Origin: Polyangiaceae bacterium
Lineage (GTDB): Bacteria; Myxococcota_A; Polyangia; Polyangiales; Polyangiaceae
NCBI GenBank assembly: GCA_015075635.1
Contig: JABTUA010000002.1
Location: 2,980,708-3,044,707 of the forward strand
Direction: 5' to 3'
Length of the DNA: 64,000 bases
Part shown: positions 27,250 through 35,881 of the stretch, one piece after another
How positions within the stretch are numbered: the first letter of the stretch is position 1
How the letters are laid out: every line of letters starts with the position of its first letter
Program-made: the position numbers and the translations under genes
Notes under the pieces: model-generated
The model's database searches: none
What the model saw: the letters and a program-made list of their open reading frames with translations, nothing else
Told to the model about the DNA's origin: nothing

Positions 27250-28521
27250 ATGTCGCGCCGGCTCGTCGCGCTGACCCCCTTCCTGCTCGCGCTCGCCGGG
27301 TCCTGCGAACGAACACGCGGGGAAGCAATGGATCCGGCTGGTCAGGATGCCGGCGCCGACAGCCCCGCGGATGGCACAGACGGTGCCACGATTGACCTGG
27401 CAGGAAAGTCGTTCGACGTCCAGCTGATCGGGGAGTGTCTCGGTCCCTGCGGCCCCGTGACGTTGCACGTGGCCGGAGCGTCACCCACGACGCTGTCCAT
27501 CGTCTGGTCTTCGTCGGGGCGTGCGGCGGTGGGCGAGCTGGCGCGGGAGGGCGCCAAGTGGAAGCTCACGTCCCCGATCCAGCTGGAAGCTCTGCCAAAA
27601 GGCTGGAACATGTGCCCGGGTCATCGGGATCTCGCGACCGCTACGCTCGAGCTCTCCGATCACGACACGGATGGCGTCGTCGAGCTCAGCGGCGTCGCAA
27701 CGCTGTCCCGAACCGAGTGCAGCGACGACACGGGTGAAATCACGCTGACGGCGGATGTCGCGCTCGCAGGCGAGATCGACGACACCGCTCCGAGCGCCCA
27801 GGTGTCCAGCGCCGGCGGGCTGAACCCGCTCGGTGTCGTCGTCAGCGAAGCCCTACAGCCAACCGCGACCGCGACGCTGTCGGTTCCGGGGGCGCCCCAC
27901 GCGCTCTCTCCGATCCTCGCCGCGGGCTACGTGGTGGGATTTCGCAGCGACCTCGTCCTGCCGCTCGGAGCCCAGCTTTCACTCCTCGTGAACGGCTCGG
28001 ATCTGGCAGGCGTGGGCAAGCCTGCCCCGCTCGTCGTCACGACCCCGCCCGACTTCGGGGTGCTGACTCAAGACGGATTCGAGGGCGGCTCGTCACAAGG
28101 AATGCTCGGCGGTGCCCAGCTCGTGGACGGCTTCGCGGGCGAGCCGGCGATCACCGGCACGAAGATGCTCTACTTGGCCCCCGGAGCCTCCGCGCTCCTC
28201 AGGCTCCAGCGGGTGAGCAGCGAAGGGAACATCGCGATGGAGACTCGCATCGTGTCCGCTTGCTCCAACTTCGCGGGTTCGATCTACGTGGCCGCCGGCG
28301 TGATTGGCGGAGCTCAGCGACAGCAGGCCTCGTTCACGACGAGCGAGCTGTCGCCCCTGCCTGCAGACGCCGGCGCGATGCAGATTGGCAAGCAAGCCGG
28401 CGTGCTCGTCCCCATCCCGGAGGCAGGCAAGGACGTTCTGCTGCACGTCTCGGGCGACTACTACGAGGGATCCGGTTGCGCCAAGGTCGGCGTGTTGATC
28501 GACGACCTGCGGCTCGAGTGA
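27250..28521 (+). CDS. Putative lipoprotein of unknown function
   Basis: 423 residues from ATG at 27250 (preceded by GGGGGT). The signal MSRRLVALTPFLLALAGSC ends in a lipobox-like AGSC, followed by a flexible Asp/Gly/Ala-rich segment. The remainder is beta-rich with repeated hydrophobic strands (TLHVAGASPTTLSIVW, VVELSGVATLSR, ATATLSVPGAPH) and Cys pairs, suggesting two or three immunoglobulin-like or Ig-fold domains. No catalytic motif was identified. It is convergent with nothing nearby and stands alone. Confidence 0.72.
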   Translation: MSRRLVALTPFLLALAGSCERTRGEAMDPAGQDAGADSPADGTDGATIDLAGKSFDVQLIGECLGPCGPVTLHVAGASPTTLSIVWSSSGRAAVGELAREGAKWKLTSPIQLEALPKGWNMCPGHRDLATATLELSDHDTDGVVELSGVATLSRTECSDDTGEITLTADVALAGEIDDTAPSAQVSSAGGLNPLGVVVSEALQPTATATLSVPGAPHALSPILAAGYVVGFRSDLVLPLGAQLSLLVNGSDLAGVGKPAPLVVTTPPDFGVLTQDGFEGGSSQGMLGGAQLVDGFAGEPAITGTKMLYLAPGASALLRLQRVSSEGNIAMETRIVSACSNFAGSIYVAAGVIGGAQRQQASFTTSELSPLPADAGAMQIGKQAGVLVPIPEAGKDVLLHVSGDYYEGSGCAKVGVLIDDLRLE

Positions 28522-28605
28522 CGCGCCGGTCCCGTTGGCAACGCCGCGAGCGCATCACCCTCGAACTTCTGGGTGACGACGCGCGCCGGGTTAGGATGCG
28601 GGTCC

Positions 28606-29235
28606 ATGCGCCTCGCCCATCACCCTGACCTTCCCCTGCCGCTGCGCGTGCCGACCGCGGCAGAGCCGCTGCGCGTCCTGGTCAGTGGCTGCCTGGCTGG
28701 CCTCCCGTGCGGCGTGAACGGCACCGACTACGGTTTGGGCGCGGTGCTCCGCGAGCTCCTGGCGCTCGACGTCGTGAAGGCCATTCCGTTCTGCCCGGAG
28801 GAGAGCGGGATGGGCACTCCGCGGACCATGCCCGACATCCACGGGGGTGACGGCTTCGACGTCGTCGACGGGCGGGCGCGGGTCTTGGACGAGCACGGCT
28901 CGGATCTCACCGAGCAGATGCGGCTCGGGGCGCGCAACATGCTGGAGCACGCCCAAGCGCACGCGGTGGAGCTGGCGATCGTCACGGACATGAGCGCGGC
29001 GTGCGGAAGTCAGGTCATCTCCAGGGGCTGCCGATTGGTGGAGCGTCGCGAGTTCGTGGCCGGGGTCGGCGTCGCCTCGGCGCTGCTCTTGCGCGCCGGG
29101 ATCCCGATCGTCAGTCAGCGGGACCACCGCACCCTGGGTCGCATTCGGGCACATCTCGACCCGCGCTTCGTGCCGGATGCCTCCGCCATCGACCACCACG
29201 AAACGGATTGGTACCGCTCGTACTTCGAACGCTGA
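28606..29235 (+). CDS. DUF523 family protein
   Basis: 209 residues from ATG at 28606 (AGGA upstream; a GTG at 28573 would add 11 residues). DUF523 hallmarks are present: VSGCLAGLPCGVNG near the N-terminus, FCPEESGMGTPR, and two-thirds along KSPSCG-like DMSAACGSQ followed by a GIP strand. Three conserved Cys plus the paired SGCLxGxxC motif suggest a metal- or thiol-dependent activity, but the function of DUF523 is not established. Cytoplasmic. No operon partner. Confidence 0.85.
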   Translation: MRLAHHPDLPLPLRVPTAAEPLRVLVSGCLAGLPCGVNGTDYGLGAVLRELLALDVVKAIPFCPEESGMGTPRTMPDIHGGDGFDVVDGRARVLDEHGSDLTEQMRLGARNMLEHAQAHAVELAIVTDMSAACGSQVISRGCRLVERREFVAGVGVASALLLRAGIPIVSQRDHRTLGRIRAHLDPRFVPDASAIDHHETDWYRSYFER

Positions 29236-29393
29236 CGAACGCCCGCGCCGTTCGCAAGCAACGGCTCGCACGGCCTGCGCCGCGGTCGCCGTCGCTGCCG
29301 GGCTGATGATCGCCTCGATCGTTCGTGGTTTCCGGCGCTTCGCGTGCCGCGAGCTATCGCTCGTCATCGGGGCGGAGTACCATCGCGGGCTTC

Positions 29394-30584
29394 GTGACCG
29401 GGGCTTCTTCGATTCCTCACTCGCACCGACACGCGAGCCGCCGACGGACTTTCACAGCAGCGCTGGCTCTCGCATTCCTGACATCGCCGGTCGGGGCACA
29501 GGAAGAGCCAAAGCCTGCGCCTGCCGACCCGCCGTCCGAGCCTCCCGCTCCGCCTCCTGACCCTCCCCCCGCGCCGCCCGCGCCGCCCGCGCCGCCCCCG
29601 CCGCCCCCGCCGCCCCCGCCGCCCCCGCCGCCCCCGCCGCCTGCTCCACCGGAAGAACCGCCGGCTCCACCGGAAGCGCCAGCTGCGCCGGAAGAGCCTC
29701 CGGAGCCGCCGCCCAAGCCGCCACCATCGGCCGAGACGCCTCCGAAGAAACCTCCGGTGGCGACCTTCCCCAAACATCCTTCGTCGGAGAAGCCGCGCAC
29801 GCCCGCCAAGTCGCGCAGCGCCCCCGCCGAGCAACCGCGGACGTCACCTCAGCCGAAGCCGCGCACCACGCAGTGGTCGAACGCGCCGCCGACGGCACGC
29901 GGTGAGAGCGGGCAGCGTTCGCCGCCTGCATCGGACGACGAGGAGAAGCCCGAGGCCAAGGAAGAAGACGACTCCGCGGACGGCCTGTTCGGCCCGTTCC
30001 GGATCGGCGGCCTGGTCGGGGTCGGTTTGCCGAGCGTCTTGAGCTTCGGTGGTGCCATCAAGCTCACGCGCTACTTCGGGGCCGGAGTGAACGTCGGACT
30101 AATCCCGAAGATAAGGATCTCACTCTATGGCGAGGCCGAGCTTTCCTACCAAGAGTACGACGCCTACGGCCGGCTCTTCCCGTTCGGCGGCATGTTCTTC
30201 GTGGGGGCAGGAGTCGGATACGCGACCATCAAGGGCTCGTTCAAGAGCAGCTACGACGTTCGCCCCTACAAAGCCATCGCGCCCACTCTGCCGGACGCGC
30301 TCGTCGTCGAGAGCAGAGCGTCCGTCCGGACGCTGGTGCTGACTCCGCAGCTCGGCCTCCAACACACGTTCGGCTCGGGTTTCACTCTGGGCATCGACGT
30401 CGGCCTTCAGGTCCCCCTCGCGCCCAGTGAAGTCCACTTCGACACGCAGCTGCCCCCGGACGTGCCGGCCGAGGTCATCGACAAGTACGTCAAGCCGAAC
30501 GATCAGAAGGTGCAAGACACGCTCGAGACCATCGGCCGCGCCACCGTTCCGACCCTCAACTTGCGCGCTGGATGGATGCTCTGA
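29394..30584 (+). CDS. Outer-membrane beta-barrel-like protein with long proline-rich N-terminal linker
   Basis: 396 residues from GTG at 29394. A longer GTG start at 29325 is open but adds sequence that does not look like a signal. The signal peptide (RRRTFTAALALAFLTSPVGA) is followed by about 150 residues rich in Pro, Ala, Glu and Lys, including a nearly uninterrupted proline stretch, a coding simple-sequence tract of CCGCCGCCC units (about 29574-29645). The C-terminal 200 residues alternate hydrophobic strands with Gly and aromatic residues (FRIGGLVGVGLPS, YFGAGVNVGLIPK, FFVGAGVGYATIKG, GSGFTLGIDVGLQ), consistent with an 8-stranded outer-membrane barrel. Proline-rich linkers like this often span peptidoglycan. 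Confidence 0.75.
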   Translation: MTGASSIPHSHRHASRRRTFTAALALAFLTSPVGAQEEPKPAPADPPSEPPAPPPDPPPAPPAPPAPPPPPPPPPPPPPPPPPAPPEEPPAPPEAPAAPEEPPEPPPKPPPSAETPPKKPPVATFPKHPSSEKPRTPAKSRSAPAEQPRTSPQPKPRTTQWSNAPPTARGESGQRSPPASDDEEKPEAKEEDDSADGLFGPFRIGGLVGVGLPSVLSFGGAIKLTRYFGAGVNVGLIPKIRISLYGEAELSYQEYDAYGRLFPFGGMFFVGAGVGYATIKGSFKSSYDVRPYKAIAPTLPDALVVESRASVRTLVLTPQLGLQHTFGSGFTLGIDVGLQVPLAPSEVHFDTQLPPDVPAEVIDKYVKPNDQKVQDTLETIGRATVPTLNLRAGWML

Positions 30585-30695
30585 CCGCGCGCATCCTTCG
30601 ATGAATGCTCCGACCTGACGGGACCGCCCGTTCCGGCCGCCGTTGCTGCTGAGCGGCCACGAGCCCGCTTCGTGTTTCGGGTGCCGGACGAACCG

Positions 30696-32354
30696 TCAAT
30701 CGAGCTTCGCGCCCAACAAGGCTCTGTTCAGCTTGCCACCCTCGAAGAGCAGCTCCTGGAGCGCCCGATCGACGTCGTCCATCGTCGCCTCCGCCGCGTC
30801 GGCGGATCGCTCGAACGCGTACTGAGCGGAGCGACGCATGAGCTCCTTGATGAAAGCGGCGCTGACGCCCTCCGTGCGCTGGACGATGTTCGCCACCAGA
30901 TCCGCCGAAACGATGAGCTCGCGGCGGTAGAGGTCTACCAGCCGGCGCCGCCCCTCGTCGTCCGGCAGCGGGAACTCCAACGCTTGGTCGATGCGGCCGG
31001 GCCGACCTGCGAGTGCCTTTTCCAGGGACTCGGGGTGATTCGTAGTGAGGATGAAGAGCACCTCGGCGGTCTCGCGCAGGCCGTCCATCTCGTTGAGCAG
31101 GCGGTTCAGCAGGCTTTCCTGCGCCGGCGTCTGAAGGCTCTCGCGCTCGCGGGCGATCAGATCCACGTCTTCGATGACCACGATGGCGGGGCTCAGGAGC
31201 CGCGCGAGCGCCAAGTATTCCGCGACGATGCCACACTGCTCGGCCGTGACGAGCAGCGTGGTGTGTTCTTTCAACGCGCCGGCCAGGTAACGGATGGTGT
31301 GGGTCTTGCCGGTGCCCGGGGGACCGTAGAACAAGAGCCCCTTCTTGATGGGCATCCTCATTTCCAGCATGCGCCGCCGCTGTGCCAGGAAGTTGAAGAC
31401 GTTGCGCTCCAGGAGCTCCAGCGTGCGCGTTGGAAGGATGATTTCTTCGCGGGCGACCGGCTCGAGGCGATGAACGACGATGTTCCCGGCAGCCATGCCC
31501 GAGAACTGGCGCTCGCTCTCGAGCGACAGCACCTTTCCTCTGTAGGACGCCGACGCCTGGATGGCTTCCTCCAGCTTGCGGAACGTGTCTCGCACGAACT
31601 TTTCGCCTGCCGGGCCGACTGGAACGGCGATCTCCACGTGCCAGCCGGTCGTCAGGCCGTGCTTTTGGGCGGGAACCGCGATGAGCGCGCACTTGAGCCC
31701 GCCGATCTCGGCGAGCCACAGGCCTTGGCGCACACAGCGCACGGGTTCGTGCTCCCCGATGTGCACGTCCTCGTACTGCAACGGAGCCACGAGAACTGGG
31801 TAGTGGTCTCGGTTCAGCAGGCTGGCGTAGTCGACTGTCTCGTGGCTGTACCGTGTTCGAAACCCGATGCACTCGACGCCGATCTCGCCGAAACGAGCAT
31901 CCAGCGCCCGCTGAAGATCTGCGCGGAGGTACATCGGGAACTCGCGAACCGCGGAGACGACGTCCATCGCTTCAAGCCCGTCGAAGTGGCCGTCGAGCAA
32001 CGCGGCGACCGTGCCCCCGTCGACGGTCGCGAAGTGCTTTTGTCGCCGGCTCGTCGTTTCCAGCATCTGCGTCAGCAGGTTGTAGCTCTCGTACAAGCAG
32101 GTCGTGCAGGCCGTGCCAAGCGCCGCGCGGTACAGCGTTGGCTGCGACGTCCGTTCGCCGCACACCGAGCACGACTCGTAGGCACGCGGTGCATCTTCAC
32201 CGTCCCGGTGCGTCCGAGTGCTGGCTAGGGTCGCGCGTAACCCGTGCTCCACGCAGCCCCGGCAGATCGACCGCTTTCGCCCCCGGGTCAGATCGCCCGC
32301 TCGCGCCCCCTCGCCGCAAAGACCGCAGCTGCTCGTGCCCCCGGCGTCGCTCAT
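30696..32354 (-). CDS. AAA+ ATPase with two N-terminal C4 zinc-finger-like motifs
   Basis: 552 residues from ATG at 32354. The N-terminal 75 residues hold two CxxC...CxxC units: CGLCGEGA...CRGC and CSVCGERT...CTTC. These resemble the C4 fingers of ClpX-type or treble-clef proteins. A middle alpha/beta region (about 90-320) precedes a classical AAA domain: Walker A GPPGTGKTHT (about 345), Walker B IVVIEDVD (about 396), sensor-1 FILTTNH and the second region of homology Arg finger GRPGRID (about 450). This is close to the FtsH/proteasomal/BCS1-like AAA class. A protein-remodelling or chaperone role is inferred; the zinc fingers could dock substrates. The downstream C-terminal helical lid is complete. 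Confidence 0.85.
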   Translation of the reverse strand: MSDAGGTSSCGLCGEGARAGDLTRGRKRSICRGCVEHGLRATLASTRTHRDGEDAPRAYESCSVCGERTSQPTLYRAALGTACTTCLYESYNLLTQMLETTSRRQKHFATVDGGTVAALLDGHFDGLEAMDVVSAVREFPMYLRADLQRALDARFGEIGVECIGFRTRYSHETVDYASLLNRDHYPVLVAPLQYEDVHIGEHEPVRCVRQGLWLAEIGGLKCALIAVPAQKHGLTTGWHVEIAVPVGPAGEKFVRDTFRKLEEAIQASASYRGKVLSLESERQFSGMAAGNIVVHRLEPVAREEIILPTRTLELLERNVFNFLAQRRRMLEMRMPIKKGLLFYGPPGTGKTHTIRYLAGALKEHTTLLVTAEQCGIVAEYLALARLLSPAIVVIEDVDLIARERESLQTPAQESLLNRLLNEMDGLRETAEVLFILTTNHPESLEKALAGRPGRIDQALEFPLPDDEGRRRLVDLYRRELIVSADLVANIVQRTEGVSAAFIKELMRRSAQYAFERSADAAEATMDDVDRALQELLFEGGKLNRALLGAKLD

Positions 32355-32789
32355 CCGAGCCAACTTAGCGCACCGCAAAGGAGGGATCGAGACGATGCCC
32401 TTGGTAGTCTTTGTCAGCGGCAGCGCGGTGGGTCTCGAGCGAGATACCCGTGGCGCTGCCCTTCGCCGTTTCTCCTTCGGACCGTGCCAACGCCCGCGAC
32501 CGCGCGTCCAGGATCTCCAAGAGCCTCGCCGCGCTCTCTCCATCGCGCCGCCGCCGGAGGCTCGCAGAGCCACGGCCGCCGCCCGAATAGCCCCCAAACA
32601 TCCGGACCAGCTCCCGCCGCCGTCGAGCCGCTGCCGAAGCTGCGCCTTTCACAACCCCACTTCTGCGAGGCCGAGGCTGATCGAGAGTGCTTCGTTTCTC
32701 ACCTTCCGCTCGGCCGCATACCGAGCAGCACGGCCTGGAGGTCGTCCTTATTCGACAGCTCTCGAGCTGGAGCGTGAGCCGCCTCTTCT
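32355..32789 (-). other. 435-base interval without a clear gene; possible small ORF
   Basis: A minus-strand open frame from GTG at 32652 to TAA at 32365 would encode 95 residues: an Arg-rich first half, then EILDARSRALARSEGETA and later HRAAADKDYQGHRLDP. It ends 10 bases upstream of the AAA+ start. It has G/C-biased third codon positions, but no recognised family or ribosome site, so it may be a small real protein or chance. The interval 32653-32789 shows nothing. Confidence 0.25.
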
Positions 32790-33359
32790 TCAACCCTCCT
32801 CGTCCGCGAGCTCGTCGCTCTCGGGGATCTCGTCCACGCCCTTGCCCCCCCGGACTGGGATGGCCCGCGCGTGGGCGACCTTCTCCAGGGCCATGGACAG
32901 CCCCGCGCGGTCGCCGACCTCGGGGAGCAAGGCGTGGGTGCCGTCCCAGAGGTCGAGCACGATGCTGCGGGGCTGATCGAGGATGATGCGGTCGATCTGC
33001 GGCCAGCGGTAGCGGCGGATGCGCGGCCAGCCCAAGAGAACGTCGCGGTACTCGATGCCGTCGGGCCGGATGCGCACGCCGCGCATGCTGGCGCGCAACA
33101 GCACGGAGAGCGCGGAAGCGGCGATCAGCGTGGCGAAGGTCCGGGAGCCGATCACCCGGCGCGGGTCCTGCTCGACGATCCAGATGTGCAGGTTCGAGTT
33201 GGTGGGCCCCACGTGCGCCGCGATCACCACGCCGATCGCGACCAGCGCGAGCGACAAGTAGATGAACGACGGGACGAGCACGACGAACGGCGGAGCGAAC
33301 GACGTCTCCGCCGGCCGGTACGTCATGTCGAACCCGGGAGGACGCGACGGCCGAGCCAC
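32790..33359 (-). CDS. Two-TM membrane protein with possible PH-like domain
   Basis: 189 residues. Two hydrophobic helices occur near 24-46 and 73-90 (FVVLVPSFIYLSLALVAIGV and TLIAASALSVLLR). After these, a soluble part carries GVRIRPDGIEYRDVLLGWPRIRRYRWPQIDRI, a strand/turn pattern shared with bacterial PH-like (YdbS/DUF304-type) membrane proteins, in which R-x-RxxxW follows. The acidic C-terminal tail (ESDELADEEG) is short. Function is unknown. It is divergent from the transaldolase gene. Confidence 0.7.
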   Translation of the reverse strand: MARPSRPPGFDMTYRPAETSFAPPFVVLVPSFIYLSLALVAIGVVIAAHVGPTNSNLHIWIVEQDPRRVIGSRTFATLIAASALSVLLRASMRGVRIRPDGIEYRDVLLGWPRIRRYRWPQIDRIILDQPRSIVLDLWDGTHALLPEVGDRAGLSMALEKVAHARAIPVRGGKGVDEIPESDELADEEG

Positions 33360-33453
33360 TGAGGATGAAACGTAGCTCCCGACCGTTTCCTTGGAAAGGC
33401 GGTCGTCCCTTGCCGCCGCCCGGCGTTTTCGCTACGTGGGCTGCGAGGCCAAC

Positions 33454-34101
33454 ATGAAGTTCTTCATCGACACCGGGGACATCGGCGAAATCAAGGAAGC
33501 CTGGGCCATGGGCGCCATCGACGGCGTGACCACCAACCCCTCGCTGCTCGCCAAGGCGGGTTTGCCGATGCGGAAGGCCATCGAGCAGATCTGCGAGGTC
33601 GTGGACGGCCCGATTTCCGCGGAAGTGCTGGCTACGGACACCCAGGGCATCCTGAGCGAGGGCCGGGAGCTGGCGAAGATCCACAAGAACATCGTCGTGA
33701 AGGTGCCGCTCATCGTGGACGGCCTGAAGGCTGTGCGGGTGTTCAAGTCCGAAGGCGTGAAGACCAACGTGACCCTGTGTTTCTCGGCGACCCAGGCGCT
33801 TTTGGCGGCAAAAGCCGGCGCTTCGTACATCTCGCCCTTCGTCGGCCGCCTCGACGACCTGAGCGAGGACGGCATGGACCTGATCCAGCAGATCGTCACC
33901 ATCTACGACAACTACGACTTCGATACCGAGGTGCTCGTGGCCAGCGTGCGGCACCCGATCCACGTGGTGCAGGCGGCGCTGATGGGCGCGCACGTGGCGA
34001 CCATCCCGTTCAAGGTCATCACGCAGCTCGCCAAGCACCCGATGACCGACATGGGTCTCGCCAAGTTCCTCGAGGACGCGAAGAAGATCCCGCAGGGCTG
34101 A
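33454..34101 (+). CDS. Transaldolase / fructose-6-phosphate aldolase family protein
   Basis: 215 residues from ATG at 33454 with GAGG upstream; an upstream in-frame extension lacks family similarity. Starting MKFFIDTGDIGEIKEA and continuing DGVTTNPSLLAK, it matches the short TalC/MipB/FSA transaldolase branch. The catalytic Lys lies in NIVVKVPL (about 85), and VNVTLCFS-like TNVTLCFSATQAL and SPFVGRLDD follow. These enzymes form a Schiff base with ketose phosphates in the pentose phosphate pathway. Short transaldolases serve this role in many bacteria without TalA/B. Cytoplasmic. It is followed 4 bases later by ybeY. Confidence 0.93.
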   Translation: MKFFIDTGDIGEIKEAWAMGAIDGVTTNPSLLAKAGLPMRKAIEQICEVVDGPISAEVLATDTQGILSEGRELAKIHKNIVVKVPLIVDGLKAVRVFKSEGVKTNVTLCFSATQALLAAKAGASYISPFVGRLDDLSEDGMDLIQQIVTIYDNYDFDTEVLVASVRHPIHVVQAALMGAHVATIPFKVITQLAKHPMTDMGLAKFLEDAKKIPQG

Positions 34102-34105
34102 GCGC

Positions 34106-34645
34106 GTGCCCGCGCTGGTCCGAAGGAGCGCGCGACGCTCGCCGGCGCTCGGTGCGACCACGGTGCGCGTGATCGCGGAGCGCATGCTCGGCGCCCTGGG
34201 TCTCGCCGACGCCGAGCTCAGCGTGCTGCTCACCGACGACTCGACCATCCGCGAGCTGAACCGCGAGTGGCGCGACAAGGACAAGCCGACCGACGTGCTC
34301 GCCTTCCCCATCGACGAGCGCGCGGCGCGCGACGCTCACGAGCGCGCGAACGGCGGTCGCGATCTGGTGCTCGGTGACGTGGTGATCTCGCTCGACACGG
34401 CGCTCTGCCAGGCCCGCGCGCGCAAGCGCGTGCTGTACGAGGAGGTGCGCTTCCTGCTCGCGCACGGTCTCTTGCACTTGATCGGCTTCGACCACGCGAC
34501 GCCGGAAGAGAAGCGCGAGATGGTCAGCCTGACGCGCCGCCTGGTACGCGCCGCGAGCGCACCGGCGAGCCCGAAGCGCGTCGCCAGAGGAGCGCGCCCA
34601 GCGGCGGGTCGAGGTCGAAAATCGCGCTCCGCCCGGGTGCGGTGA
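34106..34645 (+). CDS. ybeY: rRNA maturation endoribonuclease YbeY
   Basis: 179 residues from GTG at 34106, 4 bases after the transaldolase stop. The diagnostic zinc motif HGLLHLIGFDH (H-x3-H-x5-H) is present at about 128. It is preceded by the substrate-region motifs IRELNREWRDKDKPTDVLAFP and LGDVVIS. YbeY is a single-strand endoribonuclease needed for 16S rRNA 3'-end maturation and ribosome quality control. The C-terminal 25 residues are basic (RPAAGRGRKSRSARVR) and longer than in the E. coli protein; they may aid RNA binding. Confidence 0.93.
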   Translation: MPALVRRSARRSPALGATTVRVIAERMLGALGLADAELSVLLTDDSTIRELNREWRDKDKPTDVLAFPIDERAARDAHERANGGRDLVLGDVVISLDTALCQARARKRVLYEEVRFLLAHGLLHLIGFDHATPEEKREMVSLTRRLVRAASAPASPKRVARGARPAAGRGRKSRSARVR

Positions 34646-34766
34646 CGCAAGCGACCCGCGCCCCGAGATCGTGTGTGCGGATGTGCTTTTTTCACCCAAT
34701 TGCGTCCATTCGAGCCGCGAGCCCTGAAAAAAAGGCGTTTTTGTGCGTCTCGTGATCGAATTTCGC

Positions 34767-34795
34767 TTGAACGGCAGAAATTCCCTTGTTACCTG
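34767..34795 (+). promoter_or_regulatory. Predicted promoter of the HU-like gene, in an AT-rich island
   Basis: TTGAAC (34767-34772) and TACCTG (34790-34795) are 17 bases apart, and TG lies one base before the -10 (extended -10), a plausible sigma-A-type promoter. The surrounding 34680-34800 interval is far more AT-rich than the rest of the window, with A7 and T5-T6 runs (for example at 34686-34691 and 34727-34742) that could act as UP elements or form a weak hairpin after ybeY. The -10 is weak. Confidence 0.45.
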
Positions 34796-34898
34796 TCGCG
34801 TGCCTTGGACGGCTCTCGCGATGATCCTGGAAGGTTCACGGGGCGGCCTAGAGGGCGGGAGACGGCGACAAGCGTAGGTTTCCATTAGGAGGCGAAAT

Positions 34899-35210
34899 AT
34901 GGCTGGCAAGAGGCTGACGAAGGCTCAGGTGGTTGGTGAGGTCGCTGGCGCGACCGAGTTGGACAAGAAGAGCGTGAACCGCGTGTTCGAGGCGTTGCAG
35001 GAGCTCATCCGCAAGCAGCTGTCGAGCCGTGGTCCGGGCGAGTTCGTGGTGCCGGGGCTGGTGAAGCTCCGCGTGGTGAAGAAGCCCGCGACGAAAGAGC
35101 GTCAGGGCATCAACCCCTTCACCAAGGAGCCGATCACGATTCCGGCGAAGCCGGCGAGCAAGAAGGTCCGCGCGACCGCCCTCAAGGCGCTCAAGGATCT
35201 GGTTCAGTGA
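34899..35210 (+). CDS. HU-family DNA-binding protein (bacterial nucleoid protein)
   Basis: 103 residues from ATG at 34899 with an AGGAGG ribosome site 7 bases upstream. The HU/IHF fold is evident: N-terminal helices TKAQVVGEVAGATELDKKSVNRVFEALQELI, then the strand GPGEFVVPGLVKLRVVKKPATKERQG and the RxGxNPxTxExIxIPA-like motif NPFTKEPITIPAKPA. The C-terminus is basic and ends LKDLVQ, and the DNA-minor-groove arm region is conserved. It differs from canonical HU (lower similarity in the N-terminal helices), as do the multiple HU-like paralogues in myxobacteria. It has its own promoter and terminator, which suggests high, independent expression. Confidence 0.88.
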   Translation: MAGKRLTKAQVVGEVAGATELDKKSVNRVFEALQELIRKQLSSRGPGEFVVPGLVKLRVVKKPATKERQGINPFTKEPITIPAKPASKKVRATALKALKDLVQ

Positions 35211-35257
35211 TCGACTGCGCTCGGTGACTCGCGCAGGCGAGCCCGAGCACTGCCAAC

Positions 35258-35287
35258 GTCCCCGGCTCTCGTCAGAGAGTCGGGGAC
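35258..35287. terminator. Hairpin after the HU-like gene, probable terminator
   Basis: A near-perfect inverted repeat: GTCCCCGGCTCTC, a 4-base loop, then GAGAGTCGGGGAC. It gives a 12-13 bp GC stem with one G-T/mismatch, followed by TTGTCATTT on the plus strand. It lies 48 bases after the HU stop and 14 bases before the stop of the convergent lipoprotein gene, so it may serve both directions. The U-tract is imperfect. Confidence 0.7.
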
Positions 35288-35300
35288 TTGTCATTTGGGC

Positions 35301-35837
35301 TCACTTCACCACGAGCTTCTGCTCGCTCTCGGTCTTCTGCCCGTCGTGATCCACGACCACGCGCAGCGTGTAGTCCCCGGGCGAAAGCCGCACCGAGGTC
35401 GAGATGGTCGAGCTGCACATGCAGCGGCACGGCGTACCGAACAGGCTCTCGGTGATGGTGACGGTGTTGCCGCTGACGCTGGTCGCGACCTTCGAGTCCA
35501 GGCAGCAGGCGTGCGACACCGCGTGGGCCACGCGCACGCCGCCGGCCACCGGGGTCACCGTGAGCTCGGGCTTCGTCTCCATGGCCCGCGCCCGGGGCGC
35601 CTGTTCGGTCCGGCCCGGGCTGGCCAGGCAGCCCGCCACGCTGCTCGTCGAGGCGTTCAGCTCCGCGGGCAGCTCCCCGCTCGGGAGAGCCTCTCCCGCG
35701 GGCGCCTCGGCCGACGCGACGGGCGCCTCCCCGGCGGTGGCGGGCGGCGCTGGAGAGGAGCCGTCGGCCGGGGAGGGGCCGGCGCCCTTGGTGCAGGCGG
35801 CGGTCAGGAGCGCGAGCGCGAGGGCGAAGCGAGTCAT
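35301..35837 (-). CDS. Putative lipoprotein
   Basis: 178 residues from ATG at 35837. The signal peptide MTRFALALALLTAAC provides a good lipobox (LTAAC). An Ala/Pro/Ser-rich linker reaches about residue 60, and the rest is beta-rich with CCLDSK and PCRCMCSS Cys clusters and a final strand YTLRVVVDHDG. No family was recognised. The two Cys clusters could bind a metal or form disulphides in the periplasm. It is convergent with the HU-like gene. Confidence 0.75.
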   Translation of the reverse strand: MTRFALALALLTAACTKGAGPSPADGSSPAPPATAGEAPVASAEAPAGEALPSGELPAELNASTSSVAGCLASPGRTEQAPRARAMETKPELTVTPVAGGVRVAHAVSHACCLDSKVATSVSGNTVTITESLFGTPCRCMCSSTISTSVRLSPGDYTLRVVVDHDGQKTESEQKLVVK

Positions 35838-35881
35838 GCGGGAACCCTTACCACGGGGGCCCGGCGGCGGTCCTTCGGCGC

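Noticed and set aside
32365..32652. A 95-residue Arg-rich ORF before the AAA+ ATPase
   Set aside because: No ribosome site and no family; it may be real but not supportable beyond a low-confidence note.
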